Assembly: GCF_017301635.1 (NCBI RefSeq)
Contig: NZ_CP071091.1
Coordinates: forward strand, 6,894,001 to 6,958,000
Source of the DNA: Myxococcus landrumus
Lineage (GTDB): Bacteria; Myxococcota; Myxococcia; Myxococcales; Myxococcaceae
DNA: 64,000 nt
Direction: 5' to 3'
Position numbers and translations under genes: made by a program. Positions 46,076-54,796 of this stretch are shown one piece after another; the stretch's first letter is position 1, and the number at the start of each line of letters is the position of its first letter. The notes below the pieces were generated by a model that ran no database searches, was not told the DNA's origin, and saw nothing but the letters and a program-made list of their open reading frames with translations.

Positions 46076-47899
46076 ATGAACGATCCGCTCTCGCCCCAGT
46101 CGAACGACTCCCAGAAGCGGCTCCTGGTCGCCCTGCTGCTCTCCTTCGCCATCACCGCCGGTTGGATGTTCCTCTTCCCGCCCCCGCCCGCCACGCCTGG
46201 CGCCGAGGACGGAGGAGTGGCGGCGGCGGGCCCCCAGGACGCTGGCACCCAGCAGGCCCAGGCTGCTCTCCCACCGTCGGGTGAGGCCACGCCTCCCACC
46301 TCGGGCACCCCCACGGAGGCCACCCCTCCCCCGCCCGCCCGCAAGGTGGACCTGACCCGCAAGGAGGCCGTCTACCAGTTCTCCTCCCAGGGAGCGGGCC
46401 TGACGTCGGCGGTGCTCCAGGGCGTGAAGATGCGCGAGCAGGGCTCGCTGTCGGTGGCCCAGGGCTTCCAGCTCCTCGTGGGCAAGGAGGTCCCCCCCGC
46501 GCCGCAGATGAACCTGGCGCAGCCGGTGCCCAACCAGCCGCTGCCCCTGTCCGTCACCATCGAGGGCTCAAGCCCCCTGCCGGCCAACGTGTCCTACGCG
46601 GTGGAGGAGAAGACGGGCGGCGCCGGGCTGGACTCCGTCACCTTCACGGGCCGCCAGGGTCCGTGGGAGGTGGTGAAGGTGTTCCAGTGGCCGAACGAGG
46701 GCTTCGAGATGCTCTACACCATCCAGGTGAAGAACATCTCCGGCCAGCCGCAGAACGGCGAGCTGCAGGTGCACTACTCGCGCGCCATCGACCCGAACTT
46801 CGAGCACGCCCCGTCCTTCTTCGGCGGCGTGGGCAACCTGAGCCGCTCCTCGTGCCAGGTGGACGACAAGCTCCACAACATGAACCCGGGCGACGACAAG
46901 CCCGAGGACACGAAGGGCAACATCTCCTTCTTCGGCATCAACCAGCAGTACTTCGTCTCGGCGCTCTACCCGCTGGACGGCCCGCGCCCCGGCCACTGCA
47001 TCCTCACCGCCACGCCCACCGCGCGGCAGGCGACGGCGGCCTTCCCGCTGAGCGTGGCCGCCGGTGAGACGATGACGCTGCGGCTGGGCGGCTACCTGGG
47101 CCCCAAGGACCCGGACCTGATGGCGAGCGTGCCCGGCACGGAGCTGGTCCAGGCGGCGAACCTCAACGCGCAGAACACGTTCCGCCCGGCGCTCACGGAC
47201 ACCGTGGACTTCGGCATCTGGGCCGTCATCTGCAAGCTGCTGCTGACCATCATGAAGTTCTTCCACGGCCTCACGGGCAACTGGGGCGTGGCCATCATCC
47301 TGCTCACGGTGGTGGTGAAGATGGTGCTGCTGCCGCTCACCTACCGCTCCATGGTCAGCATGGAAGAGGTGAAGAAGCTCCAGCCGCGCATGGAGGAGAT
47401 CCGCAAGAAGTACGCGGACAACCGCGAGCAGCAGAACCTTGAAATCATGAAGCTGTACCAGGAGGCGAAGGTGAACCCCCTGGGCGGCTGCCTCCCGCTG
47501 CTCATCCAGATGCCGGTGTGGATTGCGCTCTTCACGGCCCTGCGCAACAGCTTCGACCTGTACGGCGAGCCCTTCTTCGGCCCCATCTGGAGGGACCTGA
47601 CCTACAAGGACCCCACGTACCTGCTGCCCCTGGCGCTGGGCGTGTCGATGATCATCACCCAGAAGATGCAGCCGCAGATGATGGATGCGACCCAGGCGAA
47701 GATCATGACCTGGTTCGTGCCCGGCATCTTCACCCTGACGCTGCTCCAGTACCCGGCCGGTCTGTCGCTCTACATCTTCACCAACAACATCCTCTCCATC
47801 GCGCAGCAGTACGGGTTGAGGAAGTGGCTGGACCGCAACAAGCCCCAGACGGGTGGGGGAACGCCCGCGGTGGTGGCGGCGGGAGGAAAACGCAAGTGA
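46076..47899 (+). CDS. yidC: Membrane protein insertase YidC
   Basis: A 607-residue protein of Gram-negative type. ATG 46076 has GGGAGGGA upstream. The first membrane helix (LLVALLLSFAITAGWMFLF) is followed by a Pro/Ala linker, a large periplasmic beta domain (about 100-365), then the conserved insertase core with GLTGNWGVAIILLTVVVKMV, LPLTYRSMVSMEEVKKLQPR, NPLGGCLPLLIQMPVWIALF and MTWFVPGIFTLTLLQYPAGL. It inserts and folds inner-membrane proteins alone or with SecYEG. Its last bases overlap jag (GTGA). Confidence 0.97.
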   Translation: MNDPLSPQSNDSQKRLLVALLLSFAITAGWMFLFPPPPATPGAEDGGVAAAGPQDAGTQQAQAALPPSGEATPPTSGTPTEATPPPPARKVDLTRKEAVYQFSSQGAGLTSAVLQGVKMREQGSLSVAQGFQLLVGKEVPPAPQMNLAQPVPNQPLPLSVTIEGSSPLPANVSYAVEEKTGGAGLDSVTFTGRQGPWEVVKVFQWPNEGFEMLYTIQVKNISGQPQNGELQVHYSRAIDPNFEHAPSFFGGVGNLSRSSCQVDDKLHNMNPGDDKPEDTKGNISFFGINQQYFVSALYPLDGPRPGHCILTATPTARQATAAFPLSVAAGETMTLRLGGYLGPKDPDLMASVPGTELVQAANLNAQNTFRPALTDTVDFGIWAVICKLLLTIMKFFHGLTGNWGVAIILLTVVVKMVLLPLTYRSMVSMEEVKKLQPRMEEIRKKYADNREQQNLEIMKLYQEAKVNPLGGCLPLLIQMPVWIALFTALRNSFDLYGEPFFGPIWRDLTYKDPTYLLPLALGVSMIITQKMQPQMMDATQAKIMTWFVPGIFTLTLLQYPAGLSLYIFTNNILSIAQQYGLRKWLDRNKPQTGGGTPAVVAAGGKRK

Positions 47900-48705
47900 G
47901 CGAGCAGCAGGTTCCGCAGCAGGCTCCGGTGGCCGGCACTCCGGCCCCGGGGGGCGCGGGTGCCGACCTCCGGCCCCGCGTGGAGAAGCTCCTGGGCGAC
48001 ATCCTCGGGCTGATGGGCTTCCCCGCTCGCCTGGACATGCAGGACGCGGCGGATGGCAGCCTGTCCGTCGCGCTGCACTTCGAGGCGGGCCCGCCGCCGG
48101 GTGTGGAGCAGGGCCGCCGCAGCCAGGTGCTGGATTCGCTCCAGTTCCTGCTCAACAAGATGCTGCACCGTCCCGGCGTCGAGCGGCGCTGGGTGGTGCT
48201 GGGCTCGGGCGCGCACCCGGAGCCGCGTCAGCGTCGTGAGCCTCAGCAGGCTCCCGCCGCGCAGGCCGCGGCGCCCGTGGTGGCGGCTCCCGTGGCGGCG
48301 CCTCGGGCTCCCGCGCCGCAGCAGCAGGCTCCCGCCAGGCAGCAGGCCCAGCGGGGGGCGGCGGCGCAGCAGCAGGCGCCCGCGGCTCGGTCGGCGGCTC
48401 CGGCTCGGGCCGCTGGTGAGGCGGATGAGCGCTCGATGCCCGTGGAAGAGGATGCCGCGCTGCGAGAGGCGGTCCGTCAGCTCGCCGAGAAGTCCGCCAG
48501 CCTGGGGCGCTTCTACGCGCTCGCCGCGATGAAGCAGGAAGACCGCGCGCGGGTGATGAAGGCGGTAGAAGGAGTGGCGGGGTTGAAGGTGTCGGCCGAG
48601 GGTGAGGGCCGCAACCGCCGCGTGGTGTTCACTCCGGAGAAGCCGGCGCCGCTGCCCAAGCGGAGCCTGTTGCCGGATGATGACGAGGACGATTTCGACG
48701 AGTGA
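47896..48705 (+). CDS. jag: RNA-binding protein Jag/KhpB-like, with degenerate motifs
   Basis: A 269-residue protein with GTG start and GGAGG upstream, overlapping yidC by four bases. Its place after yidC is typical of jag. A KH-like domain spans about 20-105 (LLGDILGLMGFPARLDMQDA to RRSQVLDSLQFLLNKML) but the GxxG loop reads GRRS. A Gln/Ala/Pro-rich linker follows. The C-terminal 65 residues match the R3H domain, yet the R-x3-H core is DRARVMKA, with Met where His belongs. The Jag_N domain is absent. RNA binding may therefore be altered. Confidence 0.85.
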   Translation: MSEQQVPQQAPVAGTPAPGGAGADLRPRVEKLLGDILGLMGFPARLDMQDAADGSLSVALHFEAGPPPGVEQGRRSQVLDSLQFLLNKMLHRPGVERRWVVLGSGAHPEPRQRREPQQAPAAQAAAPVVAAPVAAPRAPAPQQQAPARQQAQRGAAAQQQAPAARSAAPARAAGEADERSMPVEEDAALREAVRQLAEKSASLGRFYALAAMKQEDRARVMKAVEGVAGLKVSAEGEGRNRRVVFTPEKPAPLPKRSLLPDDDEDDFDE

Positions 48706-48716
48706 GAGGGTAGTGC

Positions 48717-48944
48717 ATGGGCAAGGCGAAGGGTCTCAAGGACAAGCTGTACGGCGCGGCGGTGCTGAAGATGAGCTTCCGTCTGCGCGGAGACGAGGAG
48801 TCTCCTGCCTTCCGCTTCGTCTACCCGGGTGTGCTCCGGGATTTGGATATCGAGGACGCAGCGGTCGAGAAGTACATCGAGGAGAACCGGGAGGCCGTGG
48901 AGAAGGCCGCCCGAGGCTCCACGCCTCCCATGGGTCCTCGATAG
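48717..48944 (+). CDS. Small protein of unknown function between jag and mnmE
   Basis: A 75-residue charged protein (MGKAKGLKDKLYGAAVLKMS, VEKYIEENREAVEKAARG). I do not know a family for it. It starts 12 bases after jag and ends 51 bases before mnmE on the same strand, so it is likely part of the operon. Composition and third-base GC fit a real gene. Confidence 0.6.
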   Translation: MGKAKGLKDKLYGAAVLKMSFRLRGDEESPAFRFVYPGVLRDLDIEDAAVEKYIEENREAVEKAARGSTPPMGPR

Positions 48945-48994
48945 GGATTCGTCTCGAGGGCCGCGCGGTGCTCGTTGCCGCGGCTTGAGTCGAC

Positions 48995-50731
48995 ATGACG
49001 TCCGCCTCTCCCACGATTGTCGCCCTGGCCACCGCGCCCACCGCGGGGGCCGTGGGCATCATCCGGTTGTCGGGCCCCGCCGCACTCGAAGTCGGCCGCC
49101 GGCTGGCTCCGGGGGTGCCGCCCTCCCCCACTCCGCGCCATGCGTACCTCGCGAGCTTCGTGGACGCGCACGGCCGCGTGCTGGACGAGGGGCTCTTCCT
49201 CTACTTCCGCGCGCCCGCGTCGTTCACGGGTGAGGACGTGGTGGAGCTGCAGGCGCATGGAGGTCCGCGGCTGTTGCGGTTGTTGTTGGAGCGGACGCTG
49301 GAGGAGGGGCTCGCGCGTCTGGCGACGCCGGGTGAGTTCACACGTCGCGCCTTCTTGAATGGCCGCATCGACCTCACGCGCGCGGAGGCAGTGGCGGACC
49401 TGGTGGCGGCGGACTCGGAGTCCGCGGTGCGTGCGGCGGCGGCGGGGTTGTCCGGGGCGCTCACCGGGCGGGTGCGCGCGCTGGAGGAGCCGCTGCGCGA
49501 GCTGCACGCGGACCTGGAGGGAGTGCTCAACTTCCCCGACGAGGCCGAGGGCGCCGATGAGGACGCGGAGTCGCGAGTCCAGGCGCTGCGCGCTCAAGCG
49601 GAGGCGTTGATTGCCGAGGCGGGACAGGGGCGCCTGGTGCGCCGGGGCGCGCGCGTGGCGATGTTCGGCCCCGTCAACGCGGGCAAGTCCACGCTGTTCA
49701 ACCGGCTGGTGGGGGAGGCGCGGGCGTTGGTGGACGATGAGCCCGGCACGACGCGCGATGCGCTGGAGGCGCGGGTCGAGTGGAACGGGCTCGGCGTGAC
49801 GTTGTTCGACACCGCGGGCCTGCGCGAGACGCCAGGGCGAGTGGAGGCGCTGGGCATTGCCCGGACGCGCGAGCTGCTCTCGGGGGTGGACCTGGCGGTG
49901 CTCGTGCTTCCGCCTGGGACCTCGGTGGAGGACGCGGAGCGCTGGCGCGACGAGGCGGGCTCGACGCCCGTGCTGATGGTCGACGGCAAGTGCGATGTGG
50001 CCTCTTCGCATTCACGTGTTCGCGAGACCGCGGACGAGGGTGCGGAGCGCAAGCGCGGCGATGTGAGTGCCCCGTCAGTGCCGACGGTCGACGGCAAGAG
50101 GGGTGTTGCTCCTCCTCATCCGGATGTTCCCGAGACTCCGTCCGCGGGTGTTGAGCGCAAGCGCGGCGTGGAAGACACCTCGTCCGTGTGGACTGTCGCC
50201 GGCAAGAGTGGCGTGGCTTCTCTTCATCCTCACGCTCGTGAGGCCCTGGCCGAGGATGCGGAGCGCTCGCACGAAGTGGCCGGCATCACGCCGATGCGGA
50301 TGGTCATGTCTGACTCATCCGTGCGCTCACCTCGCTTCGAGGTGGAGCGCAAGCGCGGCGATGTGAGTGCCCCGTCCGAACGGAAGGCCGATGCTCCGGG
50401 TGCATCCGGCACGCCCCCTCCCCTCCCGCGTCCGCGTGTCAGCGGGCTCACGGGCGAGGGCGTGGAGGCACTGCGCGAGGTGCTCCTCTCCCGTTTGTGG
50501 GGCGCCGGCACGCCCTCGGCGGTGGCCCTCGTGTCCGAGCGTCACGCCGATGCCTTGCGTCGCGCCTCCGAGGCACTGTCCCGCGCGGAGTCCGCTTCAC
50601 GCCTCTCAACCTTGGAGGTCGTGTCCGGCGAAGTCGCCATCGCCCTGGAAGCCCTCGGCGAGCTGTCCGGAACGTCTGCTTCCGAGGCGCTCATCGACGC
50701 AATCTTCCAGCGATTCTGCATCGGCAAGTGA
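48995..50731 (+). CDS. mnmE: tRNA modification GTPase MnmE with a repetitive insertion in the G domain
   Basis: A 578-residue protein against about 455 normally. With MnmG it places the carboxymethylaminomethyl group on U34 of certain tRNAs. The N-terminal folate domain (TIVALATAPTAGAVGIIRLS) and helical domain are normal. G1 is GPVNAGKST (about 225-233), G2 TTRDALE, G3 DTAG (272-275), and the C-terminal FCIGK with its active Cys is intact. G4 should be NKxD but reads GKCD (331-334). Directly there, about 120 extra residues made of 36-residue repeats (329 to about 458) split G4 from G5 (VSGLTGEG, from 482). Confidence 0.96.
   Translation: MTSASPTIVALATAPTAGAVGIIRLSGPAALEVGRRLAPGVPPSPTPRHAYLASFVDAHGRVLDEGLFLYFRAPASFTGEDVVELQAHGGPRLLRLLLERTLEEGLARLATPGEFTRRAFLNGRIDLTRAEAVADLVAADSESAVRAAAAGLSGALTGRVRALEEPLRELHADLEGVLNFPDEAEGADEDAESRVQALRAQAEALIAEAGQGRLVRRGARVAMFGPVNAGKSTLFNRLVGEARALVDDEPGTTRDALEARVEWNGLGVTLFDTAGLRETPGRVEALGIARTRELLSGVDLAVLVLPPGTSVEDAERWRDEAGSTPVLMVDGKCDVASSHSRVRETADEGAERKRGDVSAPSVPTVDGKRGVAPPHPDVPETPSAGVERKRGVEDTSSVWTVAGKSGVASLHPHAREALAEDAERSHEVAGITPMRMVMSDSSVRSPRFEVERKRGDVSAPSERKADAPGASGTPPPLPRPRVSGLTGEGVEALREVLLSRLWGAGTPSAVALVSERHADALRRASEALSRAESASRLSTLEVVSGEVAIALEALGELSGTSASEALIDAIFQRFCIGK
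49979..50386 (+). repeat. 108-bp tandem repeats inside mnmE
   Basis: Units run 49979-50086, 50087-50194, 50195-50302 and a shorter one 50303-50386. Encoded units begin VDGKCDVASSH, VDGKRGVAPPH, VAGKSGVASLH and then VMSDSSV, and three carry ERKRG near residue 23-27. A 33-base stretch is identical at 50044-50076 and 50344-50376. All units keep the reading frame. Confidence 0.85.
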
Positions 50732-50734
50732 CGC

Positions 50735-50753
50735 GTCCCGCCGAGCGCGGGAC
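50735..50753 (+). terminator. Hairpin directly after mnmE
   Basis: GTCCCGC at 50735-50741 pairs with GCGGGAC at 50747-50753 over five bases, starting four bases after the stop. No T run follows. Confidence 0.45.
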
Positions 50754-50808
50754 ATGTCAGACCCCTTCCTAGAATGCCGCCCTCAACCGCAGCACTTTCG
50801 GAGGCGCT

Positions 50809-51420
50809 GTGACGGAAGGCATCATCCACCTGGCGAACCACTCCATGCTTTCGGCCCTGCCCGCGGGATGGGTGGGAGAGATTCTGGACGAAGAGCTCGT
50901 GGCCTCTCCCAGGCTGACTCCCGCGCAGACGCGCGCCGCCTTCATGCTGGGGGTGGAACTGGGCGAACAGCTCGACAAGCGCCGGGGCGGCAGCGGCCGC
51001 TGGTGCTTCCTGCGAGCCCCCGAACTGCGTCTGGGTCACGACGTGCTCGTCCCCGATGTCGCCGGTTGGCGCCGCGAGCGCGTGGCGTCCCCCATCGACC
51101 CGGATGTCCCCTTCCTCACCCTGGCCCCGGACTGGGTCTGTGAGGTGATTGCGCCCACCACCGCGGCGCTGGACCGCACCCGCAAGCTCCCCCTCTACGC
51201 ACGCCAGGGTGTCTCCCATGTCTGGCTGGTAGACCCCGCCGCGCGCACGCTGGAGACGTACCAGCGCGTCAAGCGCGGCTGGCTCCTCACCGGCTGCTAC
51301 GAGTCCGACGCCTTGGTGCGCGCCGAGCCCTTCTCCTCCGCGCCCGTGGAGCTCGAGTCCCTGTGGCTCCCCGAGTCCTCCATCGTCGGCGACCACTCCC
51401 TGTTCGCCACGGCGCCTTGA
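50809..51420 (+). CDS. Uma2-family (DUF820) restriction-endonuclease-like protein
   Basis: A 203-residue protein with GGAGG four bases before GTG. The PD-(D/E)XK fold is suggested by HDVLVPDVAGWRRER (catalytic Asp), DWVCEVIAPTTAALDRTRKL (Glu then Lys region) and YARQGVSHVWLVDPAARTLE. Uma2 proteins are very common in some phyla, of unknown target, and are thought to be nucleases. It converges with the MshEN gene, 21 bases apart. Confidence 0.88.
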   Translation: MTEGIIHLANHSMLSALPAGWVGEILDEELVASPRLTPAQTRAAFMLGVELGEQLDKRRGGSGRWCFLRAPELRLGHDVLVPDVAGWRRERVASPIDPDVPFLTLAPDWVCEVIAPTTAALDRTRKLPLYARQGVSHVWLVDPAARTLETYQRVKRGWLLTGCYESDALVRAEPFSSAPVELESLWLPESSIVGDHSLFATAP

Positions 51421-51441
51421 TTCAGGGGAAGTCCGCGCCGC

Positions 51442-52485
51442 TCAACTGGCGCGTCTGAGAAACGTGGCGTTGGCCGCCGTCGGCGCAAGCCGGCGCACCG
51501 CGCGCAACATCAAGTCGGGGTCGACCGGGGCCGCCAGGAAGCCTCGGGCCCCCACTGCCTGGGCGCGAGGCAGGTCCACCTCGGGCGTCTTTCCCGCCAC
51601 CACCACCTGGGCCAGCACCTTCCGTCCCAGGGCCTCCATCGACGGCAGCGGCGTCACCACCACCTGCGTCTCATGCGACGCCAGGAGCTCCTCGGTGTTC
51701 GCCACCCGCGAGCTGAACCCCTTCCCCGTCAGCACCTTCACCAGCCCCGCGGCGGCCTCCGCGCCCCAGCCGTAGACGAGCACCTGCGCCATGGGCTCCG
51801 GACGGGCCGCCGTCAGCGTGGGCAGCTTCGTGTGCGAAGGCGCACGAGGCGCGGGAACGACGGGCTGAGGACGTGCCGTCGCCTCCTCCAGCGAGGACAA
51901 CAGGGGCAGCTCCACCGAGTCCTCGGCCGGAGCCTCCATGTTCGTCAGCTCCGCCATGCTGCCACTGAGCACCAGGGGCATCTGCTCATCCGTCTCCGGC
52001 AGCGAGAAGCCCTCCATTCCAGGACGGCGCTGCGTCGTGCTCGTCTCGCCCCGGTACATGCGGCCGATGGCGCGGCGGATGGACGCGTCCGTGGCCAGCT
52101 TCGCCACCACGCGCACCCTGCCCGTGACACTCTTCACCGCGTCCAGGGACGCGAGGCTCGCGGGAGCGGCCATGGCCACCACCAGCGTGTCGCGAGGCGC
52201 CTGTCCCTCCAGCCTCAGCGGCACCACGCGGTGTGCTTCCGCCACCCGCTCGGGAATCAGTCGGGCCAGCGCGGACTCGGGAGGCTGCGCATCCAGGTCC
52301 ACCGTCTGCATTCCCGCCTGCTCCGCCAACGCCTCCAGCACCTGCTCCGCCGTGCAGAAGCGTTGATCCACCACCACCTGCCCCAGCGGCACGCCCCACT
52401 TCCGCTGATACGCCAGCGCGGAGTGGAGCTGCAGCGCATCCACCACCCCACGCGCCAACAGGATGTCCCCCAGTCGCTTCTTCAT
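51442..52485 (-). CDS. MshEN/T2SSE_N domain protein with receiver-like C-terminus
   Basis: A 347-residue protein from ATG 52485, with GAGGAG about 6-9 bases upstream. Residues 1-65 (MKKRLGDILLARGVVDALQL to VPLGQVVVDQRFCTAEQVLE) match the MshEN c-di-GMP-binding motif of type II/IV secretion ATPases (RLGxxLxxxG...LGxxL), and the next 70 residues complete a T2SSE_N-like domain. No ATPase domain follows. After a Pro/Thr linker the last 110 residues look like a degenerate response-regulator receiver (VLVYGWGAEAAAGLVKVLTG, ending GARGFLAAPVDPDLMLRAVR) without a clear phospho-Asp. Confidence 0.75.
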   Translation of the reverse strand: MKKRLGDILLARGVVDALQLHSALAYQRKWGVPLGQVVVDQRFCTAEQVLEALAEQAGMQTVDLDAQPPESALARLIPERVAEAHRVVPLRLEGQAPRDTLVVAMAAPASLASLDAVKSVTGRVRVVAKLATDASIRRAIGRMYRGETSTTQRRPGMEGFSLPETDEQMPLVLSGSMAELTNMEAPAEDSVELPLLSSLEEATARPQPVVPAPRAPSHTKLPTLTAARPEPMAQVLVYGWGAEAAAGLVKVLTGKGFSSRVANTEELLASHETQVVVTPLPSMEALGRKVLAQVVVAGKTPEVDLPRAQAVGARGFLAAPVDPDLMLRAVRRLAPTAANATFLRRAS

Positions 52486-52829
52486 CCTCGGCTCCTCAGG
52501 CCCCCCACGGCGGCCACCTGCCCCTGGGAACACATTCGTCCAGGAAGATTGAACAGCTCTACGCCCGCACCTTCTTCGCGGCTACCTCGCCGACGACAGA
52601 TGCTTCCGTCGCCACGCCACCTGCAAGGCAGGGGCCCGATGGCGCTCCTCCCTCCGTGACGCATCACCGCGTCTCCTCTCGAAGACGCGGGGCGTCTCGA
52701 GGAGGACGGCAACCGTGTGAGGTGGCTTTGAAACGTGCGAGAGGGGTCGAAGTTCTGGGAACCCAGGCGTCTGGACATCACGCCCGTGCGTCCGGATGGC
52801 ACGCACGGGCGCGGAAACCGGACAGCCGG
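52486..52829. other. 344-bp gap between sppA and the MshEN gene
   Basis: It contains the sppA terminator at 52781-52811 and an imperfect inverted repeat at about 52674-52706. Promoter sequence for the MshEN gene should lie near 52490-52600. I see no gene on either strand. Confidence 0.5.
52781..52811 (-). terminator. Terminator of sppA
   Basis: CGCCCGTGCGT at 52781-52791 pairs perfectly with ACGCACGGGCG at 52801-52811 over a 9-base loop. It lies 18 bases past the end of sppA in the direction of transcription. Confidence 0.6.
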
Positions 52830-54617
52830 TTACCAGCGTGCTTCGGGCACGGGCGCGTAGAGGGTGCCGCGCTGGGGCGCGAAGACGCCCATCCGCACAC
52901 CCAGCTCATTCACGATGCGGGCGGCCTCGACCAGCGGGGCCCATGGCGTGACGAGCGCGGTGACCGAGGCGTCGTCGCTGTTGTCGCCCGTCTCACCCAG
53001 GAACGAGGACAGCACCTCCGCGGGGCTCTTCCGACGCGGGTACTCCTCGACCCTCACGTCGGCGTCGGCGGGAATCTTCGCGGCCTCCTTGGCCAGCGCC
53101 AGCGCCTTGGGGTAGCCGCCCAGCGCGTCCACCAGGCCGTTCGTCAGCGCGTCCTCACCCGTCCACACGCGGCCCTTGGCCAGGCCCTGGAGCTTCTCCA
53201 GCGGCATCTTCCGGCTGGCCGCCGCGCGCGTGGTGAAGTCCGTGTAGATGCGGTCCAGCTCCGCGTCCACGCGGGCCTGCTCCTCCGGCGTATACGTCGC
53301 GTCCGTGCTGGTCAGCATGGCGTTGCGGCCGAAGGACACCGTGTCGAAGTTGACGCCCAGCTTCTCCCAGAACGCGTGGGTGACGAACTTGCCGTTGTAC
53401 ACGCCAATGCTGCCCGTCAGCGTGCCGGGGTGCGCGACAATCTTGTCCGCGTCCATGGCGACGAAGTAGCCGCCGCTCGCGGCGAACGTGCCCATGGTGG
53501 CGATGACGGGCTTGCCCGCCTCGCGAGCGCGCTGCACCTCGCGGCGCACGGTGTCGCTGGCCACGTAGCTGCCGCCGGGGCTGTCCACGCGGAAGAGGAT
53601 GGCCTTCACCCGCGAGTCGTCCACCGCCTTGCGCAGCGCCGCCGCCACGCTGTCGCTGCCCAGGGACTGCTCACCGAAGGGGCTCGAGTCGCTCTTGCCG
53701 CGATTCACCGTGCCCACCGCGTACACCAGCGCGATGGTGTCTCCCGTGGTGTTGGGGCGGCCCGCGCGCTCCAGGTACTTCTTCACGTACAGGAGCTCCG
53801 CGTTGGAGCCAGCGGCCTTCTTCTGCTCGGCGTAGACCTCGTCGCGGTAGCGCAGGCCGTCCAGCAGCTTGCTCTCCACCGCCTCCGTCGCGAGCAGCGG
53901 CGCCCGGTCGATGAGCGCGCGCACCGCGTCCTCCGTCAGCTCGCGCTCCTCGGCGATGCCGCGCACCATCTGTCCGAAGAGGCTGCCGGTGAACTGCTTG
54001 GTGGCCTCGAGGTGCGGCCCCGTGTAGCCCTGCTCCGTGTAGGAATTGACGGCGTTCTTGTACTCGTAGCGCTTGTCGAACTGCGGCTTGACGCCCAGCT
54101 TCTCCAGCGCGTCCCGGGCGAAGGGCGTCTCGAAGGCGATGCCGAGGATGTTCAAGCTGCCGGACGGCTGCATGTAGATTTCGTCGAAGACCGACGCGAA
54201 GTAGTACGTGCTGGTGCCGTTGCCCTCCTCGCCGAACGAGTCGGTGAACGCCACGGCCTTCTTGCCCTTCGCGCGGAAGGCCTTCACCGCGTCGCGGACC
54301 TCCTGCGTCGTCGCCGGGCTGCCAGGGCTGGTGCCCACGCGCACGAGCAGCGACTTCACCCGGGAGTCATCCCCGGCCTTCTCCAGTGCATCCACCACGT
54401 CGCGCACGGTGAGCGGCTCCTCGCCAAAGGCGCTCGACAGGGACGCCTCCGCGACGTGCTCGGGCAGGGGCCGGTCCAGGTCCATCTCCAGCACGAGCTG
54501 GGAGGGCACACTCGGGCGGCTCATGGAGGCCAGCACGATGAGGGCAATCAAGCCCATCACGAAGAGAACGGACATCGCGCCGATGAAGGCGAGCGCGCCG
54601 ACTAGAAATCGTTTCAT
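52830..54617 (-). CDS. sppA: Signal peptide peptidase SppA, 67-kDa type
   Basis: A 595-residue inner-membrane protein. ATG 54617 has AGGAG nine bases upstream and starts just before the membrane helix (FLVGALAFIGAMSVLFVMGL). The two SppA halves are present. The catalytic lysine is probably K187 (RYEYKNAVNSY) in the N-terminal half, and the serine is S381 in TFAASGGYFVAM, as in the Lys/Ser dyad of the E. coli enzyme. It cuts leftover signal peptides in the membrane. The phosphoesterase gene upstream is on the same strand, 179 bases away. Confidence 0.95.
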   Translation of the reverse strand: MKRFLVGALAFIGAMSVLFVMGLIALIVLASMSRPSVPSQLVLEMDLDRPLPEHVAEASLSSAFGEEPLTVRDVVDALEKAGDDSRVKSLLVRVGTSPGSPATTQEVRDAVKAFRAKGKKAVAFTDSFGEEGNGTSTYYFASVFDEIYMQPSGSLNILGIAFETPFARDALEKLGVKPQFDKRYEYKNAVNSYTEQGYTGPHLEATKQFTGSLFGQMVRGIAEERELTEDAVRALIDRAPLLATEAVESKLLDGLRYRDEVYAEQKKAAGSNAELLYVKKYLERAGRPNTTGDTIALVYAVGTVNRGKSDSSPFGEQSLGSDSVAAALRKAVDDSRVKAILFRVDSPGGSYVASDTVRREVQRAREAGKPVIATMGTFAASGGYFVAMDADKIVAHPGTLTGSIGVYNGKFVTHAFWEKLGVNFDTVSFGRNAMLTSTDATYTPEEQARVDAELDRIYTDFTTRAAASRKMPLEKLQGLAKGRVWTGEDALTNGLVDALGGYPKALALAKEAAKIPADADVRVEEYPRRKSPAEVLSSFLGETGDNSDDASVTALVTPWAPLVEAARIVNELGVRMGVFAPQRGTLYAPVPEARW

Positions 54618-54796
54618 CCGATGAAGCTCCTGAGTCCTCTGGTGGACCGGACATGCATCCGCCCTGCGGTCCTTACTACTTAACGGGCCCAGGTGCCGAT
54701 GCTTGCACACGCCCCGAGGCCCCCTCGCCTTCCGAGCAACATTCCCGAGGTGACGGGCCGCCTCGCCCCCTCACCCGATGGGAGGGGACGTCCTCG

